A stretch of 64,000 nt of DNA, taken from contig NZ_JASKLS010000002.1 in NCBI RefSeq assembly GCF_030124375.1, positions 263,802 through 327,801 of the forward strand. The letters are read 5' to 3'. How positions within the stretch are numbered: the first letter of the stretch is position 1; the number at the start of each line of letters is the position of its first letter. The notes under the pieces were generated by a model. It worked only from the letters and a program-made list of their open reading frames with translations, did no database searches and was not told the DNA's origin. Origin of the DNA: Sinorhizobium sp. 6-70. GTDB taxonomy: Bacteria; Pseudomonadota; Alphaproteobacteria; Rhizobiales; Rhizobiaceae. Below are positions 51,676-63,861 of the stretch, in pieces. The position numbers and the translations under genes were made by a program.

Positions 51676-52923
51676 ATGGACGGAAATAAGAACGCGAGTT
51701 CAGGCAGAACCAGCCTTTGGCGCAATGCGCGCCTTGCGACGCTTCGCGAGGACATGGGACCGCTCGGCATTATCGAGAAAGGCGCCGTTGCCGCCCGCGG
51801 CGACCGGATCGTCTACGCGGGTGCAGAAAAAGACCTGCCCCAGGACCTGGGCCAAGCCGACGAGGCAATCGATTGTGAAGGCCGCTGGATGACGCCGGCG
51901 CTGATCGATTGCCACACCCATATCGTCCATGGCGGCAACCGCGCGCGTGAATTCCAGCTTCGGCTCGAAGGCGCCACCTACGAGGAAATCGCACGCGCAG
52001 GCGGGGGCATTGCCTCGACGGTAAAAGCGACCAATGCCCTTTCGGTCGAGGAACTGGTGGAAGCAGCACTTCCACGGCTCGACACGCTGCTTGGCGAAGG
52101 GGTCGCGACGGTCGAGGTAAAGTCTGGCTATGGCCTGAATATCGAGGCTGAGTTGAAGATGCTGCGCGCCGCGCGCCGGCTACAAGAGTTGCGTCCCGTG
52201 CGCATCGTCACGAGCTATCTCGCCGCGCACGCAACGCCCCCCGAATACAAGGGCCGCAACGGCGACTATATCGCCGATGTCGTGCTGCCGGGCTTGAAAG
52301 CCGCGCACGCCGAGGGCCTCGTCGACGCCGTCGACGGCTTCTGTGAAGGCATCGCCTTCTCTCCGAGCGAGATCGGTCGCGTGTTTGACGCCGCGAAGGC
52401 GCTCGGCCTGCCGGTCAAGCTTCACGCCGAGCAGCTCTCGGATCTCGGCGGCGCCAGACTCGCGGCCTCCTACGGCGCGCTTTCGGCCGATCATCTCGAA
52501 TATCTCGACGCGGAAGGCGCGGCCACCATGGCAAAGGCCGGGACGGTCGCCGTGCTCCTGCCCGGTGCGTTTTATACGCTGCGGGAAAAGCAGTTGCCGC
52601 CGGTTCAGGCTCTTCGTGATGCCGGAACGCGCATCGCCATTGCAACGGACTGCAACCCCGGCACTTCTCCGCTGACGTCGCTGCTTCTGACCATGAACAT
52701 GTCGGCGACGCTCTTCCGGCTGACCGTCGACGAATGTCTCGCGGGTGTCACGCGCGAAGCCGCACGCGCGCTCGGAATCCTCGACAAGACCGGCACGATC
52801 GAGGTCGGCAAATCCGCGGACCTCGCAATCTGGAACATCGATGAGCCTGCCGAACTTATCTACCGGATAGGCTTCAATCCGCTGCATCAGCGCATCTTTG
52901 GAGGCGAAAGAATCGGCCAATGA
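51676..52923 (+). CDS. hutI: Imidazolonepropionase
   Basis: A 415-residue amidohydrolase that opens the imidazolone ring to N-formimidoyl-L-glutamate, step three of histidine breakdown. Metal-binding [15 protein letters not shown] at about residue 75, [25 protein letters not shown] and the late [11 protein letters not shown] carry the family His/Asp residues. The start at 51676 begins after an AAGGGCGGA stretch; longer forms would run through the HutC-type operator. It overlaps hutH by 4 bases. Confidence 0.94.
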   Translation: MDGNKNASSGRTSLWRNARLATLREDMGPLGIIEKGAVAARGDRIVYAGAEKDLPQDLGQADEAIDCEGRWMTPALIDCHTHIVHGGNRAREFQLRLEGATYEEIARAGGGIASTVKATNALSVEELVEAALPRLDTLLGEGVATVEVKSGYGLNIEAELKMLRAARRLQELRPVRIVTSYLAAHATPPEYKGRNGDYIADVVLPGLKAAHAEGLVDAVDGFCEGIAFSPSEIGRVFDAAKALGLPVKLHAEQLSDLGGARLAASYGALSADHLEYLDAEGAATMAKAGTVAVLLPGAFYTLREKQLPPVQALRDAGTRIAIATDCNPGTSPLTSLLLTMNMSATLFRLTVDECLAGVTREAARALGILDKTGTIEVGKSADLAIWNIDEPAELIYRIGFNPLHQRIFGGERIGQ

Positions 52924-54455
52924 CCATCGTACTTAAGCCAGGCTCCGTTCCGCTCAAGGATCTGGAAACGATCTACTGGACGCGGGAACCGGCCCGCCTC
53001 GATCTCGCCTTCGACGCCGCCATTGCCAAAGGCGCCGCGCGCATCGCCGAAATCGCCGCCGGCAATGCCCCGGTTTACGGCATCAACACCGGCTTCGGCA
53101 AACTGGCCTCGATCAAGATCGACAGCGCCGATGTGGAAACGCTGCAGCGCAACCTCATCCTGTCGCATTGCTGCGGTGTAGGTGCCCCGCTGCCGGAAAA
53201 TATCGTCCGGCTGATCATGGCGCTGAAGCTCGTCTCGCTCGGCCGCGGCGCCTCGGGCGTTCGCCTCGAGCTCGTCCGCCTGATCGAGGCGATGCAGGAA
53301 CGGGGTGTGATCCCGCTGATCCCGGAAAAGGGATCGGTCGGCGCATCGGGCGACCTTGCACCGCTTGCGCACATGGCGGCCGTGATGATGGGCCACGGCG
53401 AAGCCTTCTTCGATGGCGTCCGCATGCCGGGTGGTGCCGCGCTTGAAAGGGCCGGTCTTTCGCCTCTGACGCTCGCCGCGAAAGAAGGCCTCGCCCTGAT
53501 TAACGGCACGCAAGCGTCCACCGCTCTGGCGCTCGCCGGCCTCTTCCGCGCCCATCGCGCGGCACAGGCAGCACTCATCACCGGGGCGCTTTCGACCGAT
53601 GCCGCGATGGGATCGTCGGCACCATTCCATCCCGACATCCATACATTGCGCGGTCATCGCGGCCAGATCGATACCGCCGCCGCCCTTCGGCAATTGCTCG
53701 AAGGATCCGTGATCCGGCAGAGCCACATCGAGGGCGACGAACGGGTGCAGGATCCCTACTGCATCCGCTGCCAGCCGCAGGTCGACGGCGCTTGCCTCGA
53801 CCTCCTGCGCTCGGTCGCCGCATCGCTCACGATCGAGGCCAACGCCGTCACCGACAATCCGCTGGTGCTTTCCGACAGCTCGGTCGTCTCGGGCGGCAAT
53901 TTCCACGCCGAGCCGGTGGCCTTCGCCGCCGACCAGATCGCGCTCGCGGTTTGCGAAATCGGCGCGATCGCGCAGCGCCGCATCGCGCTTCTTGTCGATC
54001 CGGCGCTCAGCTACGGCCTGCCGGCGTTCCTGGCCAAGAAGCCGGGGCTCAATTCGGGCCTGATGATCGCCGAAGTCACCTCGGCCGCGCTGATGTCGGA
54101 AAACAAGCAACTCGCGCATCCGGCTTCCGTCGACTCGACGCCGACATCCGCCAACCAGGAAGACCACGTATCGATGGCCTGCCATGGCGCGCGCCGCTTG
54201 CTGCAGATGACCGACAACCTGTTCTCGATCATCGGTATCGAGGCGCTGACGGCCGTCCAGGGCGTCGAGTTCCGGGCGCCCCTGACGACGAGCACGGAAC
54301 TGTCGAAGGCAGTGGCTGCCGTACGCGGCGTGTCGCCGACGATCGAAGAGGACCGCTACATGGCCGACGATCTCAAGGCGGCCGGCGAACTCGTCGCGTC
54401 CGGAGCGCTCAACGCCGCCGTCTCCGATGGCATCCTTCCGAAGCTGGATATCTGA
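52920..54455 (+). CDS. hutH: Histidine ammonia-lyase
   Basis: A 511-residue lyase that converts histidine to urocanate and ammonia. The MIO cofactor triad Ala-Ser-Gly is in [16 protein letters not shown] at about residue 142-144. Other blocks are [13 protein letters not shown] and [18 protein letters not shown]. Normal length. Between hutI and hutG in the same operon, with 1 base before hutG. Confidence 0.96.
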   Translation: MTIVLKPGSVPLKDLETIYWTREPARLDLAFDAAIAKGAARIAEIAAGNAPVYGINTGFGKLASIKIDSADVETLQRNLILSHCCGVGAPLPENIVRLIMALKLVSLGRGASGVRLELVRLIEAMQERGVIPLIPEKGSVGASGDLAPLAHMAAVMMGHGEAFFDGVRMPGGAALERAGLSPLTLAAKEGLALINGTQASTALALAGLFRAHRAAQAALITGALSTDAAMGSSAPFHPDIHTLRGHRGQIDTAAALRQLLEGSVIRQSHIEGDERVQDPYCIRCQPQVDGACLDLLRSVAASLTIEANAVTDNPLVLSDSSVVSGGNFHAEPVAFAADQIALAVCEIGAIAQRRIALLVDPALSYGLPAFLAKKPGLNSGLMIAEVTSAALMSENKQLAHPASVDSTPTSANQEDHVSMACHGARRLLQMTDNLFSIIGIEALTAVQGVEFRAPLTTSTELSKAVAAVRGVSPTIEEDRYMADDLKAAGELVASGALNAAVSDGILPKLDI

Positions 54456-54456
54456 C

Positions 54457-55268
54457 ATGGCCGTTTTCGAAGTCCATCGGGGCACCTCCCCCGTCATCCT
54501 CGGCTTTCCCCACACGGGCACCGACGTGCCCGCACCCATCTGGGAACGGCTCAACGACAACGGTCGCGTCCTCGCCGACACCGACTGGCACATCCACGAG
54601 CTCTATGAGGGGCTTCTTCCGGAAGCCACGACCGTGCGCGCGACCTTCCACCGCTACGTCATCGACGCCAACCGCGACCCGGAAGGCGTGAGCCTCTATC
54701 CCGGCCAGAACACCACCGGCCTGGTGCCCGAGACCGACTTCGACGGCGTGTCGATCTGGAGGGAGGAGCAGGCACCGACCGAGGCCGACATTGCGACGAG
54801 GCTCCGCGATTTCCATGCTCCCTATCACGCGGCGCTCGCCGCGGAGATCGAGCGCGTCAAGGCGATCCATGGGGTGGCGGTGCTCTATGATTGCCACTCG
54901 ATCCGCTCGCATATTCCCTTCCTCTTCGAAGGCAAGCTTCCCGACTTCAATATCGGCACGGACATGGGCAAGACCTGTGCTGCCGAAATAGAACAGACGA
55001 CGGCAGAAATCGCAGCTTTGGCAGAGGGTTACACCAGTATCCTGAACGGCCGCTTCAAGGGCGGCTGGACCACCCGTCACTATGGCAGACCGGAGACGGG
55101 CGTCCATGCGGTCCAGATGGAACTTGCGCAGTCCACGCATCTGACAACGGAAACGCCACCCTTCGCGCTGGATTCCGCCAAGGCCGAACGCCTTCGCGCC
55201 CATCTCAAAGCCATCCTGAAACGCATCGAAACAACGGCATTCGCCCTCAAACTGACAGGGAGTGAGGC

Positions 55269-55272
<4 letters not shown>
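54457..55272 (+). CDS. hutG: N-formylglutamate deformylase
   Basis: A 271-residue N-formylglutamate amidohydrolase (FGase family) that gives formate and L-glutamate. Family stretches: [10 protein letters not shown] at the N-terminus, [37 protein letters not shown] and [13 protein letters not shown]. This enzyme belongs to the five-step hut pathway, which needs HutF (formimidoylglutamate deiminase); hutF is not in the window. It overlaps hutU by 4 bases. Confidence 0.92.
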
Positions 55273-56948
<1,676 letters not shown>

Positions 56949-56959
56949 CGAAGGATTGT

Positions 56960-56980
56960 GGGAGGCCTGCGCGGCCTCCC
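56960..56980. terminator. Candidate terminator between hutU and the MFS gene
   Basis: GGGAGGCC (56960-56967) pairs with GGCCTCCC (56973-56980) around TGCGC. It is 11 bases after the hutU stop and 12 bases from the convergent MFS stop, so it may serve both. No T-run. Confidence 0.5.
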
Positions 56981-56992
56981 CCATACCGGCAA

Positions 56993-58207
56993 TTACGACA
57001 TGGAAATCGCCCTGCGGCGGGCTCCGTCGAGGAACAGCAGCAAGGCGCAGCCCGCCACCCCCGCGAGTGCGCCTAGAAGCGCGGTTCCGGAATAATCGCT
57101 GATGCGTGTGCCGAGCGCGAAAAGCGCCGCGCTCAACGCGCCGCCCAGAAAGATGTTCACCGCGATCAGTGAACTTCCAAGTCCCGGACGGTCGGCAATC
57201 AGCTCTTGCAGATAGGTGATCGGGATGCTGATCAGCGCTGCCGCACCGAAACCGCTGATGAGTGTTAACGCGTAAATATGCCAGGGCCGGGACGAAAGGC
57301 CGAGCAGCGCCATATAGACCACGTAGATGGCCGTTCCGAGCGCAAGTGCGTCGACGTGGTTAAGGCGATACTGGATCCGTCCCCAGACCAGAATGAAGAT
57401 CACCTCCAGCAGCGCCACGACTCCGACGACAATGCCGATATCGGTAGCCGAGCCGCCGGCAGCACCGGTGACGATCAGCGGCAGCACGGCGGCGTTGACA
57501 TGCAGAGTGGAGCAGATGAGCGCCACGGCGGCGATCCGCGCGAGAACACGCGGCGAAAGAATTTCGGCAAGGGACGCGAGATAGGAAAGCCGCTTGCTGA
57601 GGACGGGATCGACGCCGCGTCGGGCCGGCAGCAGGAAGAAGACCAGCAGCAGATTAGCGATACAGCCGAGGCTCGCCAGCAGATAGGCAGGAAGCATGCT
57701 GCCCCGCGCCGACAGTACGAAGCCGACCAACCCCGGAACAAGAACCCACGAGAGCGATATAGCCGCCCTCACGCCGGAATTGACCGCTGCCGCGTCCTTG
57801 CCGCCCATGCCGTTCGCGGCGGTGCGGACATTGGCGAACAGGAGCGAGTTCAGTGCGCCATGGACCGGCAGCAGCGCCAACGTGGCGATAACGAAACTCG
57901 TCTTTGTCGGCAGGGCGTAGACCAGGCCGTAACCGATCGCGCCAGAAAGGATCACCGCCAACATCAGTGTCCGGTAGTTGCCGACGCGGTCGGCAACGAT
58001 GCCGACAGTGACGCTAACGGCGACATTCACCAGTGCCGCAACGAAGATCAGCGCCGAATAGAACCCGTCGCTCAAGCCAAGCTCGATGATCCCGACCACC
58101 GATTGATAGGGCGAGGTCGCGGCACCCGAGAAACCGAACAGGAAGATGGCAAGCACGCTCGTCCGGATGACCGGGTTACGCATGGCAAAGAGCAACGAGG
58201 AAGACAT
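56993..58207 (-). CDS. MFS transporter, sugar-efflux (SET)-like
   Basis: A 404-residue 12-helix MFS protein: LAIFLFGFSGAATSPYQSVV at helix 1, VTVGIVADRVGNYRTLML as the loop 2-3 motif. The pattern resembles sugar efflux transporters (SetA/SotB type). ATG 58207 was chosen; an upstream start at 58300 would overlap the M81 gene. It is the last gene of the minus-strand run RidA-RpiR-SDR-GH20-M81-MFS, 83 bases after M81. The direction of transport and its substrate (perhaps an amino sugar) are inferred. Confidence 0.82.
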   Translation of the reverse strand: MSSSLLFAMRNPVIRTSVLAIFLFGFSGAATSPYQSVVGIIELGLSDGFYSALIFVAALVNVAVSVTVGIVADRVGNYRTLMLAVILSGAIGYGLVYALPTKTSFVIATLALLPVHGALNSLLFANVRTAANGMGGKDAAAVNSGVRAAISLSWVLVPGLVGFVLSARGSMLPAYLLASLGCIANLLLVFFLLPARRGVDPVLSKRLSYLASLAEILSPRVLARIAAVALICSTLHVNAAVLPLIVTGAAGGSATDIGIVVGVVALLEVIFILVWGRIQYRLNHVDALALGTAIYVVYMALLGLSSRPWHIYALTLISGFGAAALISIPITYLQELIADRPGLGSSLIAVNIFLGGALSAALFALGTRISDYSGTALLGALAGVAGCALLLFLDGARRRAISMS

Positions 58208-58290
58208 GGTTCCATCCGCGAGTGCGAAGTCTTGTGAGAGGCCGCCGCCGAGACAGGCGGTCGTTGCAGGGAAGGTCGGTGAGCTTCGGC

Positions 58291-59724
58291 TCAGGTCCAA
58301 CGGGTCGAGAACCGCGCCCTCGGCTTGAAATCGAAATCGCGGTCGAACGGGAAGATCGGCCGCTGGCGGCGTTCGCTCGCAAGATTTTCGATGTCCTGAT
58401 TGACGACACCATCGGTGAGCGCCATCAGGTTGGGATTGGCAATCGGTGCAAGCTCCGGCGACAGATAGCCGGACTTGACGACCAGCAGGCGCACGGTGCC
58501 CGGATCGAGGCCAAGGCGACGGAAGTCCTCGATGTTATGGTATGGGCGCCGGCGCGCCGACAGCACCACTTCGATCCCGCCGACACCGATGACGGCCTGG
58601 CGCTCGGCAATCGGTCCCGGATCGTCCAGCCGCATGACAACAGCGGTGACCTCCGCCACGGGGCTCGACGGATCGAGACTGCCGCCGACCCGCAATGCGA
58701 GCGTCGCGCCTTCACCGGCTGCGAAACAGGCATCCACCGCCGGCCGGTCAGCGATGCCGGCAATCAGCGCATCCCGCCATCCGCGCGCGAGAAGAGCCCT
58801 CGACACGTCGGCGCGGTCGCCGACGCCGCCCCCGGTGGGATTGTCACCGGAATCGGCAAGGATGGCGGGCCTCGTCTCCGCCACCTCGGCAATGTCGAGC
58901 ATCGCCTCGAGCGGACCGGTGACCGGGCCGAAACGGAACTTTTCCCGCTCATTCCAGTAGCTTGCGGCGATTTCTTCTGCCGCCATCGAGGCGGCTGCCT
59001 TGTCCGATCCGGTCACCACTGCGCAAGCGGTCGCCCGCGGCTCGTCGGCCCAGACGTAGCCCACCATCAGGTTGGCATCGAGAATGCCGGGGCGCTGATC
59101 GAAGTCCGGCAGGCGCCGGTAAAGGCTGCCGGCGGGCTCGTCCTCGGTGGACGTGCATTCTCCGGGCAGCAGCAGCGGCACAGGCGCCCAGGCGACGCCT
59201 GGACGCGTTCCGTCGCGAAGGGCTGTGACCAGCATCGACCAGGCCCGCACCATCGTCTCGCGCGTATCGATGTGCGGCGCGGTGCGGTAGCCGGCAAAGA
59301 TGTCGATCTGGTCGATGATCTTCTGGCTAACATTGCCGTGGAGATCGTAGCTCGTTGCGATCGGGCAGTCCGGGCCGATGACTGCGCGGGCGGCGGAAAT
59401 CCAGTCGCCTTCGGCGTCGTCCATGCCGTCGACCTTGATCGCCCCATGCATCGCGAGATAGAGACCGTCGAGCGGCAGTGCGGCGCGAAGTCGCTCGAGG
59501 AACTCGGTCTTGAAGGCGTCGTAAGCCGCACGAGAAACGGGGCCTCCGGGCACGGCCCGTGCATGAAGGAGCGGGACATGCTCGAAGCCGTCGGCCTCGA
59601 GGAAGCTGAAATAGTCCGCCTTAAGGAGTTCGGCCCCCCTCAGCACCCGGAAGTCCTCCGCCGTCATCAGGACAGGCGAATAGGTGCTGCACTCCGTATG
59701 GATTCCACCGACGGCGATCCGCAT
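58291..59724 (-). CDS. M81-family metallopeptidase (MlrC-like)
   Basis: A 477-residue protein of the MlrC/DUF1485 family: MRIAVGGIHTECSTYSP at the start, GLYLAMHGAIKVDGMDDAEGD, SYDLHGNVSQ, AGYRTAPHIDTRET and ILADSGDNPTGGGVGDRADV. The conserved His and Asp residues in these blocks are the likely metal ligands. MlrC is named from microcystin breakdown, but most homologues have unknown small amide or peptide substrates. It starts 10 bases after GH20 ends, so cotranscription is near certain. Confidence 0.88.
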   Translation of the reverse strand: MRIAVGGIHTECSTYSPVLMTAEDFRVLRGAELLKADYFSFLEADGFEHVPLLHARAVPGGPVSRAAYDAFKTEFLERLRAALPLDGLYLAMHGAIKVDGMDDAEGDWISAARAVIGPDCPIATSYDLHGNVSQKIIDQIDIFAGYRTAPHIDTRETMVRAWSMLVTALRDGTRPGVAWAPVPLLLPGECTSTEDEPAGSLYRRLPDFDQRPGILDANLMVGYVWADEPRATACAVVTGSDKAAASMAAEEIAASYWNEREKFRFGPVTGPLEAMLDIAEVAETRPAILADSGDNPTGGGVGDRADVSRALLARGWRDALIAGIADRPAVDACFAAGEGATLALRVGGSLDPSSPVAEVTAVVMRLDDPGPIAERQAVIGVGGIEVVLSARRRPYHNIEDFRRLGLDPGTVRLLVVKSGYLSPELAPIANPNLMALTDGVVNQDIENLASERRQRPIFPFDRDFDFKPRARFSTRWT

Positions 59725-59734
59725 GGCTTCAAAC

Positions 59735-61654
59735 TCACAAAATCGGGCTCAGAGGAGCGATTGCGGCGAAACGCAGCCAATCCTTTTGCGCCTTCGGCGT
59801 CCAGGCCGCTTCGGCGATGGCGGGGAGACGCGGGAAGACGAGACGGTTGAAATAGCCGCGCGACAGGAAATGCTCCGACCAGATGCAGGCCTGCACGCCC
59901 TTCATGCGGCTCTTCAGTTCTTCCGGGAATTCGCCTTCCGCCTCGTAGGCGTAGGTGTGCGCCGGCGTAGCCGTGCCGGCCCAGCTCGCGCCCGGCTCCT
60001 GGAACGCTTCGGCCTGCGCCATGTCGAGGTAGTAGGCCTGGCCGGGCGTCATCACGACGTCGTAGCCTTCGCGCGCCAGCTCGATCCCGACCTTGGGGTT
60101 TTCCCAGGCCATCAACAGCGTGCCCTCGGTGCCGACGCCGCCGCCATGGGCGACCTCGTTCCAGCCGACGAGCTTGCGGCCGCGTGCCGTCAGCATCCGC
60201 TTCACTTTCTTCAGGAAGTAGGACTGCAGCGCAAAGGTTCCGGAAATGCTCTCCTGCTCCATGAGTTTGCGCGCCAACGGCGACGCCAGCCACGAACCAT
60301 TGGCCACCTCGTCGCCGCCGACATGGATATATTGGCTCGGAAAAAGCTCGACCATTTCGTCGAAGACCTTTTCGAGGAACTCGTATGTCAGCGGAATCGC
60401 CGGGTTCAGCGCGTTGTTGGGGTAGCCCTGGACGGAATGATAGCTTTCCGGGGCCTCCTGACCGTCGGAGAGCTCGGGCAGCGCGACAAGCGCGGCCGTG
60501 CTATGGCCGGGAATGTCTATCTCCGGCACGATCTCGACATTGAGCGCGCCGGCATGGGCGACGATCGCCCTCACCTCGTCCTGGCTGTAGAAGCCACCCA
60601 CCGGTTCGGCGCCGTTGCCGAGCTGCGGCAGCATCGGCTCGTCCGGCCCGCGCAGCACGCCGAGCGTCGTCAGCGTGGCATAGGCCTTGATCTCCAGCCG
60701 CCAGGCTTCGTCGTCGGTCAGATGCCAATGGAAGATGTTGAGCTTGAACCAGGCGAGGATATCGATGAGCCGCACGATATCGGCAGTCGGATAGAACTGG
60801 CGCGAGACATCGAGATGGCAACCGCGCCAGCCGTAGCGCGGCCGGTCGGAAATCGTGCCCGACACAGGAAAACGGAACCTGCCCCCGTCCCTGCGCGCGC
60901 CGTCAAGCAGTTGCGCCAGCGTCGTCAGCCCATATTGCCGACCTGCGGCCGCGCCATATTCCAGCTGGATCTCCCGCTCGGAGAAGGCCAGTGCATAGGC
61001 CTCGGGACCGAGTTCGGGCTTCGCGGCGAAGACGATCGGACGACCCTGCGGGGACGAGGCGAGCGTGAAGGGAGCGTGGCCTGCCGAGAAGAGACGATGG
61101 AAGAGGGAAAGCACCGTGTCGACCGCCCTGATGTCATCCTTGCTGGTCCCGGGGGCCGGATAGAGAACGACCGGGAATCCATCGCCCGGCACGGCGTCGA
61201 ACTTCGCCGGCCACGGCTGCAGGGCGAAAGGCAGATCGAGCTTGCCCTCCGGCAGGCGCTGCGGCGGAGGTTCGCTCGTTGCCCCTTCGAGGAGAAGATC
61301 TGACACGGCCACCGGCACATGCCGGCCGTCGGCAAGCGTCAGATAGGCGGACTTTGCGCCATCCGTGCAGTGCTTTGCTTCCCTGTGCAGCCCGCTAACG
61401 GTAAACGTCCAGCTTTCGTCCGCGCCAAGGACAAATCCCTTTGGCGGTGCGAATTCGTGAAAATTGGCATTGCGGCGCAGAAAGATGGCGTTTTCGCAAG
61501 CGGCCGCATCGATAACGCGGGTCAGCGACGTGTAGACGAGGCGAAAGTCCCTGAGCGGGGACTGGGAGAGATTGACGAGGGTGAAGGTGAAGCGTCCCAA
61601 CGGGCCCCCATCCGGTTGCCAGGCAGATTCGAGGCGATAAGAAACCGGCTGCAT
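59735..61654 (-). CDS. Beta-N-acetylhexosaminidase (GH20)
   Basis: A 639-residue glycoside hydrolase. N-terminal beta domain to about 250, then the GH20 barrel with RGCHLDVSRQFYP, WFKLNIFHWHLTDDEAWRLE, PEIDIPGHSTAAL and the catalytic pair in YIHVGGDEVANGSW (Asp-Glu, about residue 443-444). It removes terminal GlcNAc or GalNAc. There is no signal peptide, so it acts in the cytoplasm on imported oligosaccharides or recycled wall sugars. Strong ribosome site GGGAGGA. In an operon with RpiR, SDR and M81 genes. Confidence 0.92.
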   Translation of the reverse strand: MQPVSYRLESAWQPDGGPLGRFTFTLVNLSQSPLRDFRLVYTSLTRVIDAAACENAIFLRRNANFHEFAPPKGFVLGADESWTFTVSGLHREAKHCTDGAKSAYLTLADGRHVPVAVSDLLLEGATSEPPPQRLPEGKLDLPFALQPWPAKFDAVPGDGFPVVLYPAPGTSKDDIRAVDTVLSLFHRLFSAGHAPFTLASSPQGRPIVFAAKPELGPEAYALAFSEREIQLEYGAAAGRQYGLTTLAQLLDGARRDGGRFRFPVSGTISDRPRYGWRGCHLDVSRQFYPTADIVRLIDILAWFKLNIFHWHLTDDEAWRLEIKAYATLTTLGVLRGPDEPMLPQLGNGAEPVGGFYSQDEVRAIVAHAGALNVEIVPEIDIPGHSTAALVALPELSDGQEAPESYHSVQGYPNNALNPAIPLTYEFLEKVFDEMVELFPSQYIHVGGDEVANGSWLASPLARKLMEQESISGTFALQSYFLKKVKRMLTARGRKLVGWNEVAHGGGVGTEGTLLMAWENPKVGIELAREGYDVVMTPGQAYYLDMAQAEAFQEPGASWAGTATPAHTYAYEAEGEFPEELKSRMKGVQACIWSEHFLSRGYFNRLVFPRLPAIAEAAWTPKAQKDWLRFAAIAPLSPIL

Positions 61655-61678
61655 GAGCGTCCTCCCGATATGGCTTTG

Positions 61679-62473
61679 TCAGTAATGGCTGGATTGCGAA
61701 AAGGTGCGTGCGAGTTCGGCCTGGCCTGCGGTGAGCCCGCAATCAACCGGCAGGCAGACGCCGGATATTGCGCTGGCCAGAGGACCTGCCAGGAACTGGA
61801 CCGCATTGGCGACGTCTTCCGGATTGACGATGCGCTGCAGCGGATACCAGCGCTTCGCCTCCTCGAAGACCTGCGGGTTGGCCGCCGCACGTGCTTCCCA
61901 GGCTTGAGTGCGCACAGTGCCCGGCGCCACCGCATTGGCGCGGATTCCGAATTTGCCGTACTCGACCGCGATCAGCCGGGTCAGATGCAGGAGACCGGCT
62001 TTGGCAGCGCTATAGGCCGGATGGCCGAAAACATTCATGCCGTTGACGGATGCGATGTTGACCACCGATCCCCCGCTCTCCTTCAGCATGTCCTCGACGG
62101 CGCGGAAGCAAAGGAACGCCGCCTCGAGATTAAGCGCATTGTCCATGCGCCAGATCTCCGGCGTCGTGTCGTGCAGGCTGACGGCGCGGGCAGCACCTGC
62201 ATTGTTGACGAGCGTGCGTACCGCTCCGAGCGATCCGGCCGCCGCCGCCATCGACGCAACGCTCGCGGCATCCGTGACATCGCAGGCGATGGCTGCGAAG
62301 CACTCTTGCGCGCCAAGGTCACGCGCGACCTTCTCCGCCGCGTCGCCGTCGATGTCCGCGAGCACGACCACCTCATGGTCATCGGCCAGGCGACCGGCGA
62401 TCGCACGGCCGATATCGCCCGCTGCTCCGGTGACGATCGCGACGGACTTCTTCAGGCGGGATTCTTGCGGCAC
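61679..62473 (-). CDS. Short-chain dehydrogenase/reductase
   Basis: A 264-residue classical SDR. Rossmann motif VAIVTGAAGDIGRAIAG near the N-terminus, NNAG in LVNNAGAARAV, catalytic Ser in NIASVNGM and Tyr-x3-Lys in AYSAAKAGL. I chose GTG 62473, which has GGAG 6 bases upstream and starts just after the RpiR stop. The ATG at 62506 would overlap RpiR by 32 bases and lacks a ribosome site. The substrate is unknown; a sugar or hydroxy-acid dehydrogenase role is inferred from the operon. Confidence 0.85.
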   Translation of the reverse strand: MPQESRLKKSVAIVTGAAGDIGRAIAGRLADDHEVVVLADIDGDAAEKVARDLGAQECFAAIACDVTDAASVASMAAAAGSLGAVRTLVNNAGAARAVSLHDTTPEIWRMDNALNLEAAFLCFRAVEDMLKESGGSVVNIASVNGMNVFGHPAYSAAKAGLLHLTRLIAVEYGKFGIRANAVAPGTVRTQAWEARAAANPQVFEEAKRWYPLQRIVNPEDVANAVQFLAGPLASAISGVCLPVDCGLTAGQAELARTFSQSSHY

Positions 62474-62474
62474 A

Positions 62475-63338
62475 TCAGTCTCCGAGAAGCTGGCGGTCGT
62501 CGCCATCCCTGTGCGCCACCAATTGCTGCTTGATGCGCCTCAGCGTCGCCGTCGCCTGTGGCTGGACGCGGTAGGCGACGAGACTGGCGATGATATCAAG
62601 CAAGGCCAGATAGGCGATGCGCGTGGATGTCGGCCGATAGATGTTGTTGCCCTCCGGCAGGTCGACCGGAACAGTGATGTCTGCGGCAAGCGCGACGGGG
62701 CTGCCACTCTGGGTCAGCGCGATCGTCGGGACCCTGGCTTCGCGCGCTAGCGTGAACGCACGCACGAGTTCCGCGTTGCGCCCCGACAACGAGGAACCGA
62801 TCAGCACGTCCGTCGGCTTGGCCGCGGCCGCCATCATCAATTGCATGCTGTGGTCGGAACTCGAGGTGATGCGCAGGCCGAGCCGAAAGAGCCGGTTCTG
62901 CAGTTCGCTGGCAACCATCGACGAATTGCCGCCCGAACCGAAGGCGTAAATCATTTCCGCTTTGGCCAGCCGCCCGGCCGTCTCTTCGACCGCGGCGAGA
63001 TCGAGCGAGCGGTGCAACAGGAAGAGGGCGTTCTGCGCCTTGGTAATGATGTCCTGCGCGACGTCGGCCGGCTCCTGGCTCTTCGGCTCGGGCTTTAGGT
63101 AGCGCATGCCGATATAGGCCGTGCGGGCCAGTTGCACCTTGAAGTCGGAGAAACTCTCGCAGCCGAGACGCCGGCAAAAACGGGTCACCGTCGGCGGCGA
63201 CACATCGGCCTTGCCCGCAAGCTCTATGATCGAGGCGTTCACGGCAAATTCGAAGTCATTGAGCAGGATATCGGCAATGCGGCTCTCCGATTGGGACAGC
63301 CGCCCCTTTTCCTCCTGCAGTGTCGCGAAAATGTCCAT
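62475..63338 (-). CDS. RpiR/MurR-family regulator
   Basis: A 287-residue regulator. N-terminal HTH_6 at residues 1-78 (SQSESRIADILLNDFEFAVN, ADVSPPTVTRFCRRLGCESF) and a C-terminal SIS domain at about 125-255 (IYAFGSGGNSSMVASELQNR, DVLIGSSLSGRNAELVRAF) that binds sugar phosphates. It probably controls this operon in response to an amino-sugar or other sugar phosphate. It is 20 bases downstream of the RidA gene and immediately precedes SDR. Confidence 0.92.
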   Translation of the reverse strand: MDIFATLQEEKGRLSQSESRIADILLNDFEFAVNASIIELAGKADVSPPTVTRFCRRLGCESFSDFKVQLARTAYIGMRYLKPEPKSQEPADVAQDIITKAQNALFLLHRSLDLAAVEETAGRLAKAEMIYAFGSGGNSSMVASELQNRLFRLGLRITSSSDHSMQLMMAAAAKPTDVLIGSSLSGRNAELVRAFTLAREARVPTIALTQSGSPVALAADITVPVDLPEGNNIYRPTSTRIAYLALLDIIASLVAYRVQPQATATLRRIKQQLVAHRDGDDRQLLGD

Positions 63339-63358
63339 CGAACGCCCACCCCTTATGA

Positions 63359-63748
63359 TCAGGCGTCCTTCGGCTTGTAGGCGACGCAGTCGATCTCAAC
63401 CTTGCAGTCGACCATCATCGAAGACTGCACGCAGGCGCGCGCAGGGGGATGAGCGCCGAAATACTCCTGATAGATCTTGTTGAAGCTCCAAAAATCACGC
63501 GGATCATCCAGCCAGACACCGACCCTGACCACGTGTTCGACACCGTAACCGGCCTCCTTCAAAATGGCCAGAAGATTGCCGATTGCCTTATGCGTCTGCG
63601 CGACGATGTTGCCTTCGATGATCTCACCGTTTTCCATGGCGACCTGACCGGAGACGTGCAGCCAGCCATCGGCCTCGACGGCTCGCGCGAACGGCAGTGA
63701 CTTGCCACCCGCTCCGACCTGCTCCGCGCCATAACGTTTGATGGACAT
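63359..63748 (-). CDS. RidA (YjgF/Rid) family protein
   Basis: A 129-residue Rid protein. Family stretches LPFARAVEADGWLHVSGQVA, GNIVAQTHKAIGNLLAIL, VVRVGVWLDDPRDFWSFNKI and the C-terminal RACVQSSMMVDCKVEIDCVA. The conserved Arg before the last block (PPARACVQ) is the catalytic arginine of deaminating Rid proteins. It removes reactive enamine/imine intermediates. The start at 63748 follows AAGGTCCCT. First gene of the minus-strand operon; the 83-97 bases upstream are AT-rich and shared with a divergent gene. Confidence 0.9.
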   Translation of the reverse strand: MSIKRYGAEQVGAGGKSLPFARAVEADGWLHVSGQVAMENGEIIEGNIVAQTHKAIGNLLAILKEAGYGVEHVVRVGVWLDDPRDFWSFNKIYQEYFGAHPPARACVQSSMMVDCKVEIDCVAYKPKDA

Positions 63749-63861
63749 AGGGACCTTCGTGCAAATTATTTTCTTTATCCGTTGACAAGTCACCACAGAA
63801 TACGGAATTTGACCAGAGAAAATCCAGATTTATGAAAAGAATTTCAATCCAAGGCGAAGCG

